A DNA stretch of 64,000 nt from Phaseolus vulgaris. Its lineage: Eukaryota; Streptophyta; Magnoliopsida; Fabales; Fabaceae. The stretch lies in assembly GCF_000499845.2 (NCBI RefSeq), contig NC_023759.2, forward strand, positions 45,292,672-45,356,671, read 5' to 3'. How positions within the stretch are numbered: position 1 is the first letter of the stretch; each line of letters opens with the position of its first letter. The position numbers were made by a program, and so were the translations under genes. A model generated the notes under the pieces. That model did no database searches, was not told the DNA's origin, and saw only the letters and a list, made by a program, of their open reading frames with translations. Below are positions 36,707 through 50,140 of the stretch, one piece after another.

Positions 36707-39700
36707 TTGATTTTAGTGCCTTACTTTTACAACACAGAGTTGACAAATGGGGTTTTTTTTATATATATATTAGTCTTTTTTTTCTCTTTGTAAAAATTTT
36801 GAATACAAATAGTGAAAAATAATATAAACAAATGCAGAAAATCTGGCAAAATTATAATAGAATACATGTTAAACATTTAGTAGAAATTAAGAACGATAAT
36901 ATAATTTTTTTTATTATATATATAGTAATAACATTATTACAACAATATACCATATTATTTTTATCAGCGAATCAACTTTAACTCATAATATATTATTAGT
37001 AAGTTATGTTAAATATTATTATTTTGAGGTCATTATTATTAATATAATGAAATATATTATATTATTCAACTAAAAAAATAACTAATCGATAATGTTTGAA
37101 ATAATACAACAAAATTGAAAAATCATTAATACTAATAAAAGAAGAAGCTAATAAATATAAGAAAAGCATAAAATGTTCAATCTGAAGGAAAAAGAAAGAA
37201 AAAAAAATGTAATCCAAAAAAATTCGAACCAGATTGAGCTAATTATCACTCTTTGACATTAATCGGGTGAAGAAGACTCTTTAAGTAACTTTCTCTGCAA
37301 ACATTTTTAAAGATAAAAAATTAAAATGAACTTGTAAATAAATTAAAAGGAGTTTAAAAAAATATTCAAGAGAATTTTTATTAATTAATTAGTACATATA
37401 CTGATTTTAATTAATAAAAAAATTCAATTTTTTCTTCTTAAAAAAGTTGTTGTAAAAGTTGTCTGAGAATATTTTCAGCAAAATAATTAATTGTTAGTAT
37501 TTCGTGTAAGCTTTGCATTGGGGAAACACAAGGATCCAGTGAAATGGATGAGTGCAATCCGAAGGAATATCAATTTATAAACTTTTACGTTATCCATTCT
37601 ATTTTATCACTTTCCTCACTCATAATTTATTATTTGCAAGCTTTCTGCAGATAATTTTAAATAATACTTTCTTTTAAAGTAATTACCCAGATGTAGCAGT
37701 GGTGATATGTTTACCCAGATTGAGCTCTTCATTGTATACTGTTAGAATTCAATTTCTAGGGAGTGAAATTGTCACCGTCGTTTTAGTGATTTCGGTCGCC
37801 AAAACTCCACTAGATTCGGTTTGAGGGAACTGAATCTGTTCACAAGGATCTCAATTTTTTTATTTTTTTTAGAGAAGAGGGGAGAAAAAAATAAAATTGA
37901 TTTTAGGGAAAACATAAATTGAAATAATAATTAATTAACAAATATGGAGAATAAATTCTAATTGGTTTGAGAGAGGGAAGAAAATAAAAATAAAAATATT
38001 TAAGGATGAAGAAAATTTGGTTTTGTAATATTATTTGGAATAAATTTGTGATTATTAGTTTTGTTAAAAATTAAAAATAATAATAGAAAAATTAATTTTA
38101 ATTTTGGAAAATAAATATTATTAATTAATATAGTGATTTATAAATATAAATATTATTATCGGTGCTGTCAAAAATTAAAAATAAAATTTAATTCATTTAT
38201 TAATTTTTGTTATTATGTTTATAATGATAACTAATTCTTTTGAATGTTGAAAAAAAATTGAAAGAATGTTTTTAAGATTTTCAATAATAGATTGGAAAGG
38301 TAATTACATTTGAATTTTTTTTCTAAAAATTTTTCGCATGTTACCACGCAAAAAAAATATTATTAAATAATTGATAGTTAAAACATTGATAACTAATTAA
38401 ATACTAATTTAAAAATTATTTAATAATAATAAAAAATAATTTAAAAACTAAATTTTTTAATTTATAAAATAATCTCTAATTTAGTCACAAACTAATATTT
38501 TTTCTCTCTAGAATTAGTTTATTTTATAGTTTTTTCGTATGGAATATGTTAAATAACGATATTTTGATCTTTTAATTTGTACTTCAACTTGGTTTTGAAT
38601 TGGTTATAAATTTGTGAAACTTTAATATAATTTCACAGTATTATTTGAGTGCAAATTTTATCTAGGTAAAATGTGAGATTCTGCTATGTTGTAAGTTGAG
38701 TAAAATAGTATGATGAAAAATGAAGTAGGAAAGTTTGTAACTTTGTCCAATTTTAAGTTTTTCTTTTTATTTTGCTCAAATTTGCATAATTTATTCTACA
38801 AATTGAAAATATTTTTGATTAATGAATTTCTACCAAAGAGAAAATTGTGAAATTTTATTTAAATATTTTAGCTCAACAAATTTTTTTTCTAATTGATTAA
38901 ATTTTTAAAGATTTTCATTTGTTATAATGAAAAATAAATAAAATGAGATTAATGTTTTGTAAAAGGTAATTACCTATTAATTTAGCCTAACTTTTATATA
39001 ATGTAACTATTGAATCACATACATGTATTGTCGAGTATTCGAATATTGAAATTTATCTGACATCTCAACAAATCACACAAAGAGTTTTGTTAACAACATA
39101 GAAGATTTGACAACATCATTAACAAGTACTTCGTACAAAACATCCACAAATCATGATTAAAAAATAATTGGACTCCATTAGATCCAAATTAATCATTTTT
39201 ATAATCAAAATCCGACACGACTAATATAAATAGGGGAACACCCTAAGATAAAAAATAATGTAATTTTTATCCTGAAGTAATATCATTTACTCAAATCCAG
39301 ATAGACGATTAATATAATTGCAAGTATCTCTATTGAGAATACCAAATATCTAAGAATGTCACCTTAGACCTAAACCGAGCATAATGAAAATAAATATGAC
39401 CTTACAATAACACTATCCATAGAAAAAAAATTCTAAACTTAGTGATTACCTAAATTATATAAATAAAGATAATATTAAAATTGTGATAAAGATTATTATA
39501 TAATATTTTCTAGAATGAGTAGTAGAGAGAATTACTCTAATATGTTATAGAATTAGAATTGCAATTTTGATGCTGAGTTATAATTTGACCATAAGTTAGA
39601 TGCTAATGTTAAGCAAGAGTGTTCAATAATGTATTATAGAAATACTCAAATTGTGGATAAAATACGAAATGATTTTTAGTAGTCATTGTTGAAATAAAAA

Positions 39701-39874
39701 AAAATGTTTTTAATTAATAATAAATGATGTTGTATGAATTTTATATATTTCAATTGAAGAAAATGTATATATATCTGAAACTATTCTTTACAAGTTACCG
39801 TGTCTTTTAATTGCTAATGATAATGATATAACATACAATAGCGAAGTCCATAACACTCAGCATAGATCGATTTT

Positions 39875-39877
<3 letters not shown>

Positions 39878-39917
<40 letters not shown>
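39878..39917. repeat. (AT)20 microsatellite
   Basis: Forty bases of uninterrupted AT dinucleotides. Confidence 0.95.
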
Positions 39918-39920
<3 letters not shown>

Positions 39921-40247
39921 ATTTTTTTTTATTGCATAATGAAGTTGTAAATCTGTTTTTGAAATACCTTTTATATATAATTAAAGATTTTTACACATCC
40001 TTTTGTTTGGTACTTTATACTTATTTTGGTAGTTAAATATGTATACTCAATGTTTTGAGTTTTGTTATGATAAATTATATATAATGTAGGTGTTACAAAT
40101 ATATATGTTAAAATACTAATAAGTGTAAATATAAATTTCTTTCATACTCTTCTACCTCAACAAACACTATTATAACTAAATCAAATAAAAATTAATTTTA
40201 AAAAAATAACCAATTATTATATTAACTAAATTAGATATTATTTTAGA

Positions 40248-40450
40248 CACTACAAAAAATTATTATTAATAAATAATTTATAAATTAGTATATAATTAAC
40301 TACCAAACTCTTAATTAAATCTAAATTATTGTTAGTTAAATTTAGTTAATTATATATCAATTTAGAAAACTATTTATAATAATAAAAACTAATCTAAATA
40401 TCAATATTTTTTATTTTTTATTAATTATTTTATTTATAAAATTATTTTTT
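40248..40450. mobile_element. CACTA-like terminal remnant
   Basis: It starts CACTACAAAAAATTATT and continues with AT-rich sub-terminal repeats of the 'taaattagtatataatt / actaatctaaatatc' type seen near 9.1 and 50 kb. No transposase or partner end was found. Confidence 0.35.
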
Positions 40451-43400
40451 TATTTAATGATTTTTTTAGTGAAATAAATTATAAAATACTTAAGAAATTA
40501 AACTAATGCAACAAAATAAAAGCATTTTAAACAATGTTGGGCTATGTTTGTTCAAACAAGGCATCGTCTTTGCTTACGTCGCATAATGTATACAAGTTAC
40601 AAATTTAGTGATAATAAATTGTTGATTAATCTGAATTGCTTTTATTAAAAGCAAAAAAAAATGACTATTTGTCACTATTATAATCATCCAATATACGAAA
40701 TAGACAATGACGTAAATACAAACAGTAATATATTATGAGTGTTTGGTGGAATTGCGATGAATTAGTCATACACATAAAATTCAGATTAGTTTGGAATTTG
40801 CAATATTTCTAAACAAAAAAAAATACAAATATTATATTATCTAATTTGACAAATACTTACACACGCGCGTAGCGTAATTTACAAAATTAAATTAGTTTAG
40901 TTTTAAAGAAAAAAAAATATTTATAATATTGTTAAGTTTGGTATCGGCTTCATTTAATCTAAGAGTAGTGTAACAATTACCGTTATTTTGAGTTAGAGTG
41001 TTTGGTATACCTTGGTATTAGATGTGAAAATTTTACTATTTATAATAATTTAAATACTTAAAAATAATGAGAGACCAAAATTACCAAGTAACATGTTTAT
41101 AAATAAGCTTAATTATTTTATACAATAACCAAATAATATATTTATAAATAAGCTTAATTATTTTTTAGTCCATATATGAAGATCAAAAGTTAATTCAAGA
41201 GATTTTAAAAAAGTTTAATATGATTAAAAAAATTTAAAACGTTTTAATATGATTCATTCTATTAAATTGTTTTCGTTAGAACATATTTATTTAAAAGGAT
41301 TTTGATTCTGCCACTTCAAGTCTAATTATACATGATATTATCATATTGAATAAATTGTTTTAATAAAACTTATAACTATCACATTGACTTATTCTAAAAA
41401 CAATTAGAACCATATTGATTTTTTTTAAGAAAATTGAAACCAAATTAAACTTAAAAAAAAATTGGGAGCCAATTAACTTAAATTTTTTAAATTTGAAATA
41501 TATAATTAATTTTTTGACGTTAATATAAGACTAAAAAATAATTAAGTCTTATAAATATTTATGAATAATTTTTTTTTAAATTAAAATTTTGTGTTTAGGT
41601 TTTAGTTGGATATGAATGGAAAAGAGAGGAGAAATTTACACAAAATAAAATAATGCCTGCGAAAGAATAAAAAAGGCATGGAAATTGGAGATCTACACTA
41701 ATCTGATTACGTTAAAAAAGCTAATTAAAATGCAGTTCCTATAAATTATAATATTTTCTTTATGCATTTTAATTGAACACAAAAGAATCCAATATGTAAA
41801 GGTATTGACATCTTTTATCTTATTATTTGAGAGAGAGACAATATGAATTAATTCGAACAAAAATAATTAAAGAAAAAAATATACTTTGTAAATATTTAGT
41901 ACAAGCGTGTATTTAAGATTTATATTCAAAACTTATTAATTTAATTAAATATATGAAATTAAACTAAAACTTATCAATTCAATGTAAAAATTCATCATAT
42001 CAATAATATTATAAGTGAAATTAATCTCTAGACTTGAAAAAAATCATAATAAAATAAAATACTCTCAATAATTTAGATCATATTTACTTTTACCGTACAC
42101 CGTTGTTTTTCCTTTATACGAGATTAAAGGGATGCCAGAACAACTTGCAAAACAGAGAAAAGAAAAACACACGTTGCATTCAATAATTTTTATAATAAAA
42201 CAATTTATAACAATAAGAGAAATTTGAAGTAAATGAAAAAAGGTAAAATAAATTATACAGTCAAATGTTGTAACAATTATATATACTATCCATATCTTTC
42301 ACTTTTTTATTTGTTTTTCTCTGCACAAATATGGAGGTTAAAACTAGGAGTTGATTTTTTTTTTATATTGAACATTTTTCTAAGAACAATTTCATTGTCA
42401 TATCTAATCATTCATTCAACAGAAGGAGGCCAGAGAAAAGAGAACTATAATAGATATAGAAAGTAGAAGATTCCTAGACTGTGACAAAATAATGCATAAA
42501 AAACTGTAATAAGATAAATTGAAGGATAAATAACATAAGGAATTTGATATATTTGCATCCAATATGTTTTTTACATCCATTTTACAATTAACAATATTAT
42601 CATTTTAATATTTTTATATTAATTAATTATAAATTTATTTTTGTTATATATATTTAAAAATCATCATATAAAAAATTATATACGATTTTATAGGAGTTTT
42701 CAAACCATATTTTTTCATAAGATAAATTGACAGAAACATCCTAGGCATTTTTTTTTGGTCTTTAGAATGAGAAATGATTATTAAGAATTGTTTATAATTT
42801 TTAATGCGATGAGTTTAAATATTATATATAATGAAAAGTAAATTTATAACTAAATGATATAAAAAAATATTAAAATAATATTTTTGGGTTAAAACGTGGT
42901 CGTATAAAAGTTGGGTTATGTATATTACCCTTCTAGAATTAGATGTTTCTGTTATGTTTTCTTTCTACAAATGTAATGTGAGGTGAATAAAATCTTCACT
43001 GAATGGCAACTACACAGTCAAACCAATATTTTGGTCAACTTTGAATGTGCAGCTAACAATGGAGGCAATTTCTTGATTTTTACTACCTAAGACTTTAAGC
43101 TAGTAAACAACTATTTCTTCTTCTTCATAAAATATACATTTTCATAAAAAAAATATAGAATTAAAGTTTATTAACCTAGATGTTTCGTTAACGGAGCTAT
43201 AAGCCCATAGTTCTTTTATTTTATACTTATAATGATCAAAATCTAAATAGAAGTTACCCAAAAATTTTCCCAATTCATAGTGAATATACTAATGATATTA
43301 GAAATTAAAAGGAAAAATAGTATGATTGGTAATGATCACAAGTCATTCAGACTTATTGAGTCAAACTAATAACTTTTCAACTTAACATTATTTTAATGAT

Positions 43401-44178
43401 GGTTATAAGTTATCAATAAATATTAAAAAAATGTCTGCCCATGAAACAAGACAGCATTAAATTAATCACGGATGAAAAGACTATACCTCGCTTTGTGCTG
43501 AAGAATACACATGATATGCATGGATGCGCGTATCATAAATTGAAAGAAAAAATTTGAGAAACTTAATTAACTTTTTCAGCTAGTTAAATTACTCATTAAA
43601 CTTTGATATTTATCATATTATTCTCATTATTTCCTCATGACCCAGATTGGATAAAAGTACCAATGAAATTACTTGGCATAATATAATAACTCAACGAATC
43701 TGTCTACTTAGTTTGGTCCATCACAGCATTTGGAAGAGTCACAATTCCATGGCGTGAGTGATGACAAACATGCAAGGATAAGAACCAGTGAACAGTTTTG
43801 TTATTGAATATGATATAGTTGGGTCAACAACCATCATTCATGATATTAGATTTTCTACAACTAAATATTAACTAATCTATCTAATCCCCCTTTTTTTAAC
43901 TCCTGTCATATTATCTACTTTATTTTTTGTAAATAAACGACAAAGAATCATTTAGTCTTGATTGACCTAATCAACCAAGTAAACAAATGGCACACAAATA
44001 TACTTTCAGTAAGTTTGTTTGTTGACTTTTATTTAAAAACATTACCTAATTATGCATGAAAATTAATTTCATCTTATAATGCATTCGAAATTAAGTGAAG
44101 GGACTTATATGGGTGCGTGCCTTAACTGCCAAACGGTGAATCAGTTTTACTTTTGGTAGAATCCTCGTGAGTTTGCGT

Positions 44179-44197
44179 ACGTGACAAGATATCACGT
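44179..44197 (+). promoter_or_regulatory. paired ACGTG cores (ABRE-like) upstream of the HVA22-like gene
   Basis: TACGTGAC gives an ACGTG core at 44179-44183, and ATCACGTC gives the same core on the other strand at 44193-44197. They lie about 95 bases before a TATA-like run. ACGTG cores bind bZIP factors of the abscisic acid response, and HVA22 genes are often ABA- or stress-induced (family knowledge). The function here is inference. Confidence 0.4.
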
Positions 44198-44276
44198 CTA
44201 AATCTCTCTCTCTCCTATGATTATTTTAATTTTATTCATTTCTGCGATTGTTCCTTCTCATGACTGCGATCATCCC

Positions 44277-44285
44277 TATATATAT
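44277..44285 (+). promoter_or_regulatory. TATA-like box of the HVA22-like gene
   Basis: A TATATATAT run about 430 bases before the start codon. The sequence between it and 44713 is less AT-rich and would be the 5' UTR. Confidence 0.35.
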
Positions 44286-44712
44286 GTTTTTTTTCCCAAG
44301 GCTTGTTCACCATTCAGTTTTTCATAAAGAAACAGGGTCTTTCTTCTAGAGGATTAAACCTTACGCTTTCCAAAATTTATATATAAAGTCTCAGGTCTAC
44401 ACTAATTCATTTTCCTTAGCGATTAAGGGTACCCCAATCGGTCTGAAGCTTGAACTTCGGTTGTCTCTGACCTTGTCTAACGTGGGACTCAACCCAGGCG
44501 CAGGTTTATTGGATTCTCGTAAAACAGGTGAATGCAGGACAAACGTTTCCTGCTTTCTTTTTTTCTTAAGGGGAAAGAAAGACATTGTGTCACGCAACTG
44601 TGACTGCAACTGCCCCAAACCCCAACCAAAGCTTTTTAACGGTTCATAATTTTGATGGGTTGTGTTTGCTTTGGTTTCAGAGTTTGTGCTTGTTGTTGAG
44701 TAAGGATCGGAA

Positions 44713-46738
44713 ATGTTGGGGGATTTCATCACTCGATGTCTTATGTAAGTTAAACTTTCATGATTCTACTCTTCATGTTCAAAGGGTTATAATATGCTGT
44801 TCAATATTCTTATACCGTCTTAAATTGCAGTTTGCTTCTGGGGTATGCGTATCCTGGATTTGAATGCTACAAAACTGTGGAGAACAACAGGGTTGGTAAC
44901 GATGAACTTCGATTCTGGTGTCAATACTGGTACTAAAATCCATCTTCCATTCCTATTTGGCTTTTGATTGCTATAATTTTGATCATATGATTACATTTTA
45001 ATTATTAAAGATATGGGATGTTGGGGAAGAATGAGCATAGATCTTACTAGGGACTAAGAATTAAAAACTAAGTGGTTGAGTCTTGGTCAAGAAAGAGATC
45101 TTCTTTAGGAATATCCAAAGGGAGGTCAATACCTTGAAGGGTGGAGAAAACAGAGAACCATGTGCACCTTTATGAACGTGAGTAATATTTTAAGCTCAGA
45201 ACCAGTTGTTATAGATAAGAATATGATTCTGGTGTCGGGTATATGTAATCATCCCATCAGAAGTTTAATGGATGTCCTTTTTCTTACAAATGGAGTTGAG
45301 AATTACCATAAAGTGGATTTAAAGGAAGAAAAATTAAAGATAAGAATGATCAATTGCTGGTGATTTAAGCTGAGTTTGCAAAATTCATGGGGGAATTGGG
45401 GGAAGAAAGCTTTTCAACTAAATTATTATATATATGTTCGGTTATGCGGTATTGCCTCTGAATCATGTCTTTGTGCATCATTAATTTGCAGGATCATTGT
45501 AGCCCTTTTCACAGTACTGGAGAATTTTGCAGATGTTGTTATTGGATGGTGAGTGTTTGATATTTTAGCCATTTGTACAATGCTGAATTGGGTTTAGATG
45601 TGTTTGGGTGTGTAAACTTGTAGTTGATTTAGAGTTAAGCAAAAAATTAACGCGGAACATTTATGTAGGCTTCCCATGTACGGAGAGTTGAAGCTTGCAC
45701 TCTTTATCTACCTGTGGTATCCGAAAACTAAGGTAAGAATATAAAAGCGAGGAGGATGCCTCTTTGGCTCCTTTTAGCTTGTTTTTCTTTACACTGTATG
45801 TTGTTTGTTGCCTTTAATTTGTGTTTTGTTTACTAAAGAAGGTTATTAGAATTTGCGTGCAAGTCTTGCTTTAACAATTTGTGGAAGGGTTATTAGAGAG
45901 AGTTTGCGTGAGTCTTGCTTCAAGAGTGTGGAAGAGTGAATTAGAAGAATTTCTGGACAGTTTAGACTCGTGGTCTTCTTACTTATAGTTCATTTTGTTT
46001 GTTTAATTCTCCAGCAAAAGTGAAAAACATGTTTGATTTCTTCTAATTGATTGGTATAAATATTGCTAAATGCAGGGGACGGGGTATGTTTACAATGCAA
46101 TATTGCGGCCTTATGTGTCAAACCATGAAAATGACATTGAGAAAAAGTTCCGAGAGTGGCGAGCTAGGGCATGGGAGTTGGCCATTTTTTACTGGCAAAA
46201 CTGTACAGAATTGGGGCAAGCTACAACTTTCCAGATTCTCGACTTCTTGGCTGCACAATCTAAAAAGTTTTCCAGCAAATCCTTCGACAAGGTGAATTTC
46301 CCTTTTCCATAGGAACATTTCAACTTTAGAACCATTCTTAAATTGACTGCTACAAATTTGTTAATGTTAATAATAAACAATGCAAGTTGCATGCAACTAG
46401 AAAAAAAAAATACAAATGAAACCATTCTTTTACTATAAACTAAAATTAGCTCTAAAAATGTGTGGCATGGAGGAGAGAACCTCGAATGTCAGCAAAAAAT
46501 AAAATGCAGGTGAAAAAAAAAAAGCAACAAACTTGTCATCTATTTCCTATGTTAACTTTAAATAAATTAAAGTGAAATTTATCTATAGATTGTGTTACTG
46601 AAGATAAATGTTACATTGCAGAAAAAAGAAAAGATGGGTCCAACTCCAAGTGCCCCACCATTGTCTTCAATTCGAGACTCTCTCTTTGAAAATAACCAAA
46701 ACAATTTCCCAGGCCGCAAGAACAAGAGATGGGACTAA
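44713..46738 (+). CDS. HVA22-like protein (TB2/DP1/HVA22 family), 6 exons
   Basis: Exons are 44713-44744, 44831-44929, 45492-45548, 45669-45732, 46076-46291 and 46622-46738. All introns are GT-AG, the total is 585 nt, and the product is 194 residues. The N terminus MLGDFITRCLILLLGYAYPG opens a TB2/DP1/HVA22 domain that continues through FECYKTVE, ELRFWCQYW, hydrophobic IIVALFTVLE, the LPMYGELKLALFIYLWYPKTKG motif and the RPYVSNHENDIE end. The family comprises ER membrane proteins related to yeast Yop1 and animal REEP, which shape tubules with hairpin membrane segments; in plants they are often ABA- or stress-induced. The C-terminal tail is hydrophilic and basic (PGRKNKRWD). The gene converges with the gene at 47564, with 346 bases between the stop codons. 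Nothing in it looks broken. Confidence 0.92.
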
Positions 46739-47084
46739 GGCGCTTTAATAAAGCGAAACTCACTACAGAACTGTGACAATTTTTGTACATACATCAACCC
46801 CATAATTAGTCTCATTCCGCTTGTAATATAAAGAATGTTTTGCTTTTGTCCCATCTCTTTTGAAACACTTTAATTGATTATTCATTCTTTCATTCATTCG
46901 TATATACTTTGAATTTGAGGCCACAACAATTGAGAGGCAAACGCAAAGCTATAGAAGTTCTATACAAAAATTCAAAAACTAAAATAAAAAATACGAGGGG
47001 CATATCCTTATCTTGAAAAAAAAACACAAACAAAGGACTTGCAGTTGCAGTAAATATCAATCAATCATACGATTTTGTCGGTTG
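46739..47084. other. shared 3' region between convergent genes
   Basis: 346 bases between two stop codons. It must hold both 3' UTRs. No gene is seen. Confidence 0.5.
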
Positions 47085-47564
47085 TCAAGAGTAGCATCGC
47101 CTGCAGACGTGGAATCTGATAGCATGAAGCATTCGACTGAAAAATCGGGAAACGGCGGGGACCAAGTGGTTGAAGAAGAAGTCGAGGGAGGCGGCGGTGA
47201 GGCGGCGGAGGAAGTGGGGGGTGGAGGCGCCGCCGGGGGAGGCGGACATGGGCTGGAGGTAGGCCCAAGCAGCCTGCTTTACGAGGCGGTTGCGGATGGA
47301 AATCTCTTGCCCGGAGTACGCAGAGGCGGTGGGGGAGTTCACGGCGAAGTAGGGGGAAGGGAGCACGTCTCTGAGGGACGTGTAGGAGGCGGAAAAGGGG
47401 GATGTCAAGGAGACAAGTTCCAAGCTAGTGGTGCGCTGCGGCGGCGTAGTGGCGGGGAGGGAGAGTTTGGTGGCCGATGCTGCAGCGATGGAGTTGTGGC
47501 GGCGGAGGGGTGGGGACTCACGCGGCAGGTGGATGGTGGTGGTGGTGGTGGTGGACTCTGCCAT
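47085..47564 (-). CDS. conserved plant protein of unknown function
   Basis: A single-exon ORF of 159 residues. The ATG at 47564 is the first in a frame that is open to 47681. The N terminus is a Thr run followed by a Ser/Pro-rich region. It then has SYTSLRDVLPSP, VNSPTASAYSGQEI and IRNRLVKQAAWAYLQPMS, and an aromatic/basic C-terminal helix-like stretch (FFFNHLVPAVSRFFSRM). I recall this block order from small uncharacterised plant proteins, but give no function. The gene is much more GC-rich than its flanks. The long plus-strand Gly-rich ORF over the same bases is a shadow of it. No signal peptide or clear membrane segment is seen. Confidence 0.75.
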   Translation of the reverse strand: MAESTTTTTTIHLPRESPPLRRHNSIAAASATKLSLPATTPPQRTTSLELVSLTSPFSASYTSLRDVLPSPYFAVNSPTASAYSGQEISIRNRLVKQAAWAYLQPMSASPGGASTPHFLRRLTAASLDFFFNHLVPAVSRFFSRMLHAIRFHVCRRCYS

Positions 47565-49810
47565 GGTGTCAGTAGTAAAGCAAAGCCTGTTGTAGCGAGA
47601 AACACGCGGTGGAAAAATTGGAAGCCTAGGACCAACTGAAAGTGAGAGAATAATAACAACACGCGATTCGATGTGCACCAAAAAATACTAAAATAAAACA
47701 ATTTAGTAGAAAGGGTCCAACAAATTGCAATTATTGCATATGTTTTTCTTTTGGTTTGTCTTTATCTTCCCCCTAATTCAGATCCTCCTTTCTTCTCCAA
47801 CAACTTGGACCAATCCACTCATCCGTGTCTATCGATCTTACTCATAACTTTTCCACAAAGAGAAAGAAGAGAGTTTCTAAGAAATTTATTTTTACAGTTT
47901 TTAATCTAATTGTTTTCTTTTTTTTTCTTAGTTTTATTTTATCTAATTTACTAGTTTTACTTCAATATTAGAACGTATGGCACCTTAGTGCTCTATTTTA
48001 GTAGAACTGAATAGTAAGCAACTTTTAAGAATAATGTATGAGCTAATAATAAAATGGTGTGGTAATAAAAACTCTATAGTACAAGAAGTCTACCAAACTT
48101 TCGAAATTGGATAAATAAACCATGAAGAAACTTCAAATACCTTACAAAATAAAAACTTTAGCGTGCACCAATTAATAAACGCGTTAGTATGTTACGTATA
48201 ATATTTTTATCATTTCACGATGAACGAAGGGACGTATAATATATTCTCCCTATCAATGTAAGATGAGCAATTGACAATTGATAGCAACAATAACAAGAAA
48301 ATAAAATAAATTGTTATTGTCTACAAGAGCACATATTGTATAGTAATACGCTACTTTGCCTTAAAATGAAAAAAAAAAAAAACGCGTTACTTTCATAATA
48401 TGAACTTAATTAGAATACACACATATAGGAGTGATATTTCTAAAGTTTAATTTTGAAGTCCACCAACGAAATAATTATTAATTTTCGTTAATTAAAAGAT
48501 GATAAGAACATTGGATAGGGTACAACTTTTTTTTCTTTTTTTGTAGGAGTACTCTTGAATGTGGTATAGAGTAGGTTTTCAATGTGACAATATTTCAATT
48601 TCATATCAAATTCCAATCACATAATCGTTCAAAAACAAATGAGGATCTTGCTAACAACGACTTCTTCCTCTCTAAAAATGAAGGATCTTCAATATCCTTA
48701 AATGTAACTTTACTTTTAGTTATCTCATCCATTCTTTTATATATTTTGATTTGATAAATAGCTTCTTCTTTTTTCAGGTTATAAGTTGGTTTATCTTAGG
48801 TCAGCAAGTAACATGATGACTTGAAACTTGGGTAGAGAGATAAGATCAATCAAAAACCTTGGAAGCAACAAATTGTGGAGTGTAAGTTCTTGAATAAGTT
48901 GTGAGACTTGGGTACATGAGACACCTTTTGCACCATTGTAATTAGAGAAAAAAAAGTAATATTTTTTCAATACAATAATAGGGTTCTTACTTAGTAAGCT
49001 AACGCTCCTACCTCCCTAGTTAGAGGATGTTTTTTGGTTTATGGTGAAATAAAAAAAATGACTTTCTGTCACAAAAAGAAGAAATTCAATAAGAGATGAT
49101 TAAGTCTTAAAAATTAAAGAGAAAATGACATTGAGTGGGACTAAATTATGTTTCAAAAACTCATCAACTTCTTTCTTCGTTTGTCAGCTGTCACTTTAAA
49201 CCATAAACCCTACATGAAGACTTGGTTAACATTAATTGTTAATATCAATTTAAATGAAAAAAAACTACATTGCATACGTCTAGCCAAATATGAGACCAAA
49301 TTAAAATCCTTAAAAATAATGCGACCAAAATAAATAGAAACTACAAAATGAATAAAAATTATAAATAATGGATAAAAGGTCATTTTTTGTTTTTAAAAAA
49401 AACTCTCAATACTTATTTTGAGTTCGCTTATAGTTAACACATCCTTGATACTAAAAAAAATTATTTTGTGTTATAATAATTTAACAAACATATTTAAAAT
49501 AACGTTTAATATATAAATTTATAGTATTAAAATATTCATATTATTAATATATTGTGTTTCGGTACGTTCAATAATCCAATAATATTTAAGAATTGAGATA
49601 AATAATAGTTTAAGTACATCTTTTTCTCATAACCCACCAATGTATCTTTTAAGGACAAAATTGTGAAGGAATACCGAACTTCAAAGTCCTAACTATACTA
49701 CTTCAATGAACTTGAGAACAAAACATATTGAATTTAAACTCTACAATTATATATTAAACCAATGTGAATACGAAAAAAATTGTATTTAGGATACATCCAA
49801 TAATAAATAA

Positions 49811-50140
49811 CACTACAAAAAAAATCATTGAAAACCAATTCTAGAGACAAAAAATAATTAGTTGTTATATTGACAAAATATTGTGTATGTAGTGAATATA
49901 GTGCAAAAATGTGAATTGAGTGTACTCCCTATGAGTCACTACAAGAATATCATCAAATAGAAACCATTTTAGAAACTAAAAAAAGTTTGGTTTTTAAATT
50001 AATTTCTATTATTGTTAAATAGTTTATAAATTGGTAGCAAAAACTTTGGTTGCTAATTAGATACCAATTTAGAAATCATTTAACAATAATATAAACTAAT
50101 TTAAAAACCAAAAAATTTATTTAGTCCCTAAAATGGTTCA
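49811..50140. mobile_element. two CACTA-like termini, same orientation
   Basis: CACTACAAAAAAAATCATTG begins at 49811 and CACTACAAGAATATCATC at 49937. Both run into 'gaaacca-ttttagaaactaaaaa' type sub-terminal repeats, and the second is followed by an inverted copy ending near 50140 (CTAAAATGGTTC). This is the usual structure of CACTA ends in legumes. No transposase lies between them and there is no clear 3-bp target duplication. Confidence 0.5.

Larger units (their letters stand above)
36707..44712. other. AT-rich intergenic DNA
   Basis: About 8 kb between divergently oriented genes, with no supported coding region. It holds a 40-base AT microsatellite (39878-39917), a CACTA-like terminus at 40248, and a TATAAATAGGGG-type motif near 39227 in a stretch (about 39000-39420) less AT-rich than its flanks that may be an old LTR. 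The right end (44179-44712) is the promoter and 5' UTR of the HVA22-like gene. Confidence 0.5.

Noticed and set aside
36459..36746. Possible upstream ORF or alternative first exon of the hydrolase gene
   Set aside because: The frame begins with TTG, not ATG, and after splicing it meets a stop before the conserved body.
44397..44732. A 111-residue minus-strand ORF over the HVA22 5' UTR
   Set aside because: No motif, and it overlaps the first exon and 5' UTR of a well-supported gene on the other strand.
47013..47639. A 208-codon plus-strand Gly-rich ORF
   Set aside because: It is the antisense shadow of the conserved minus-strand gene and has the repetitive Gly/Val composition expected of that.
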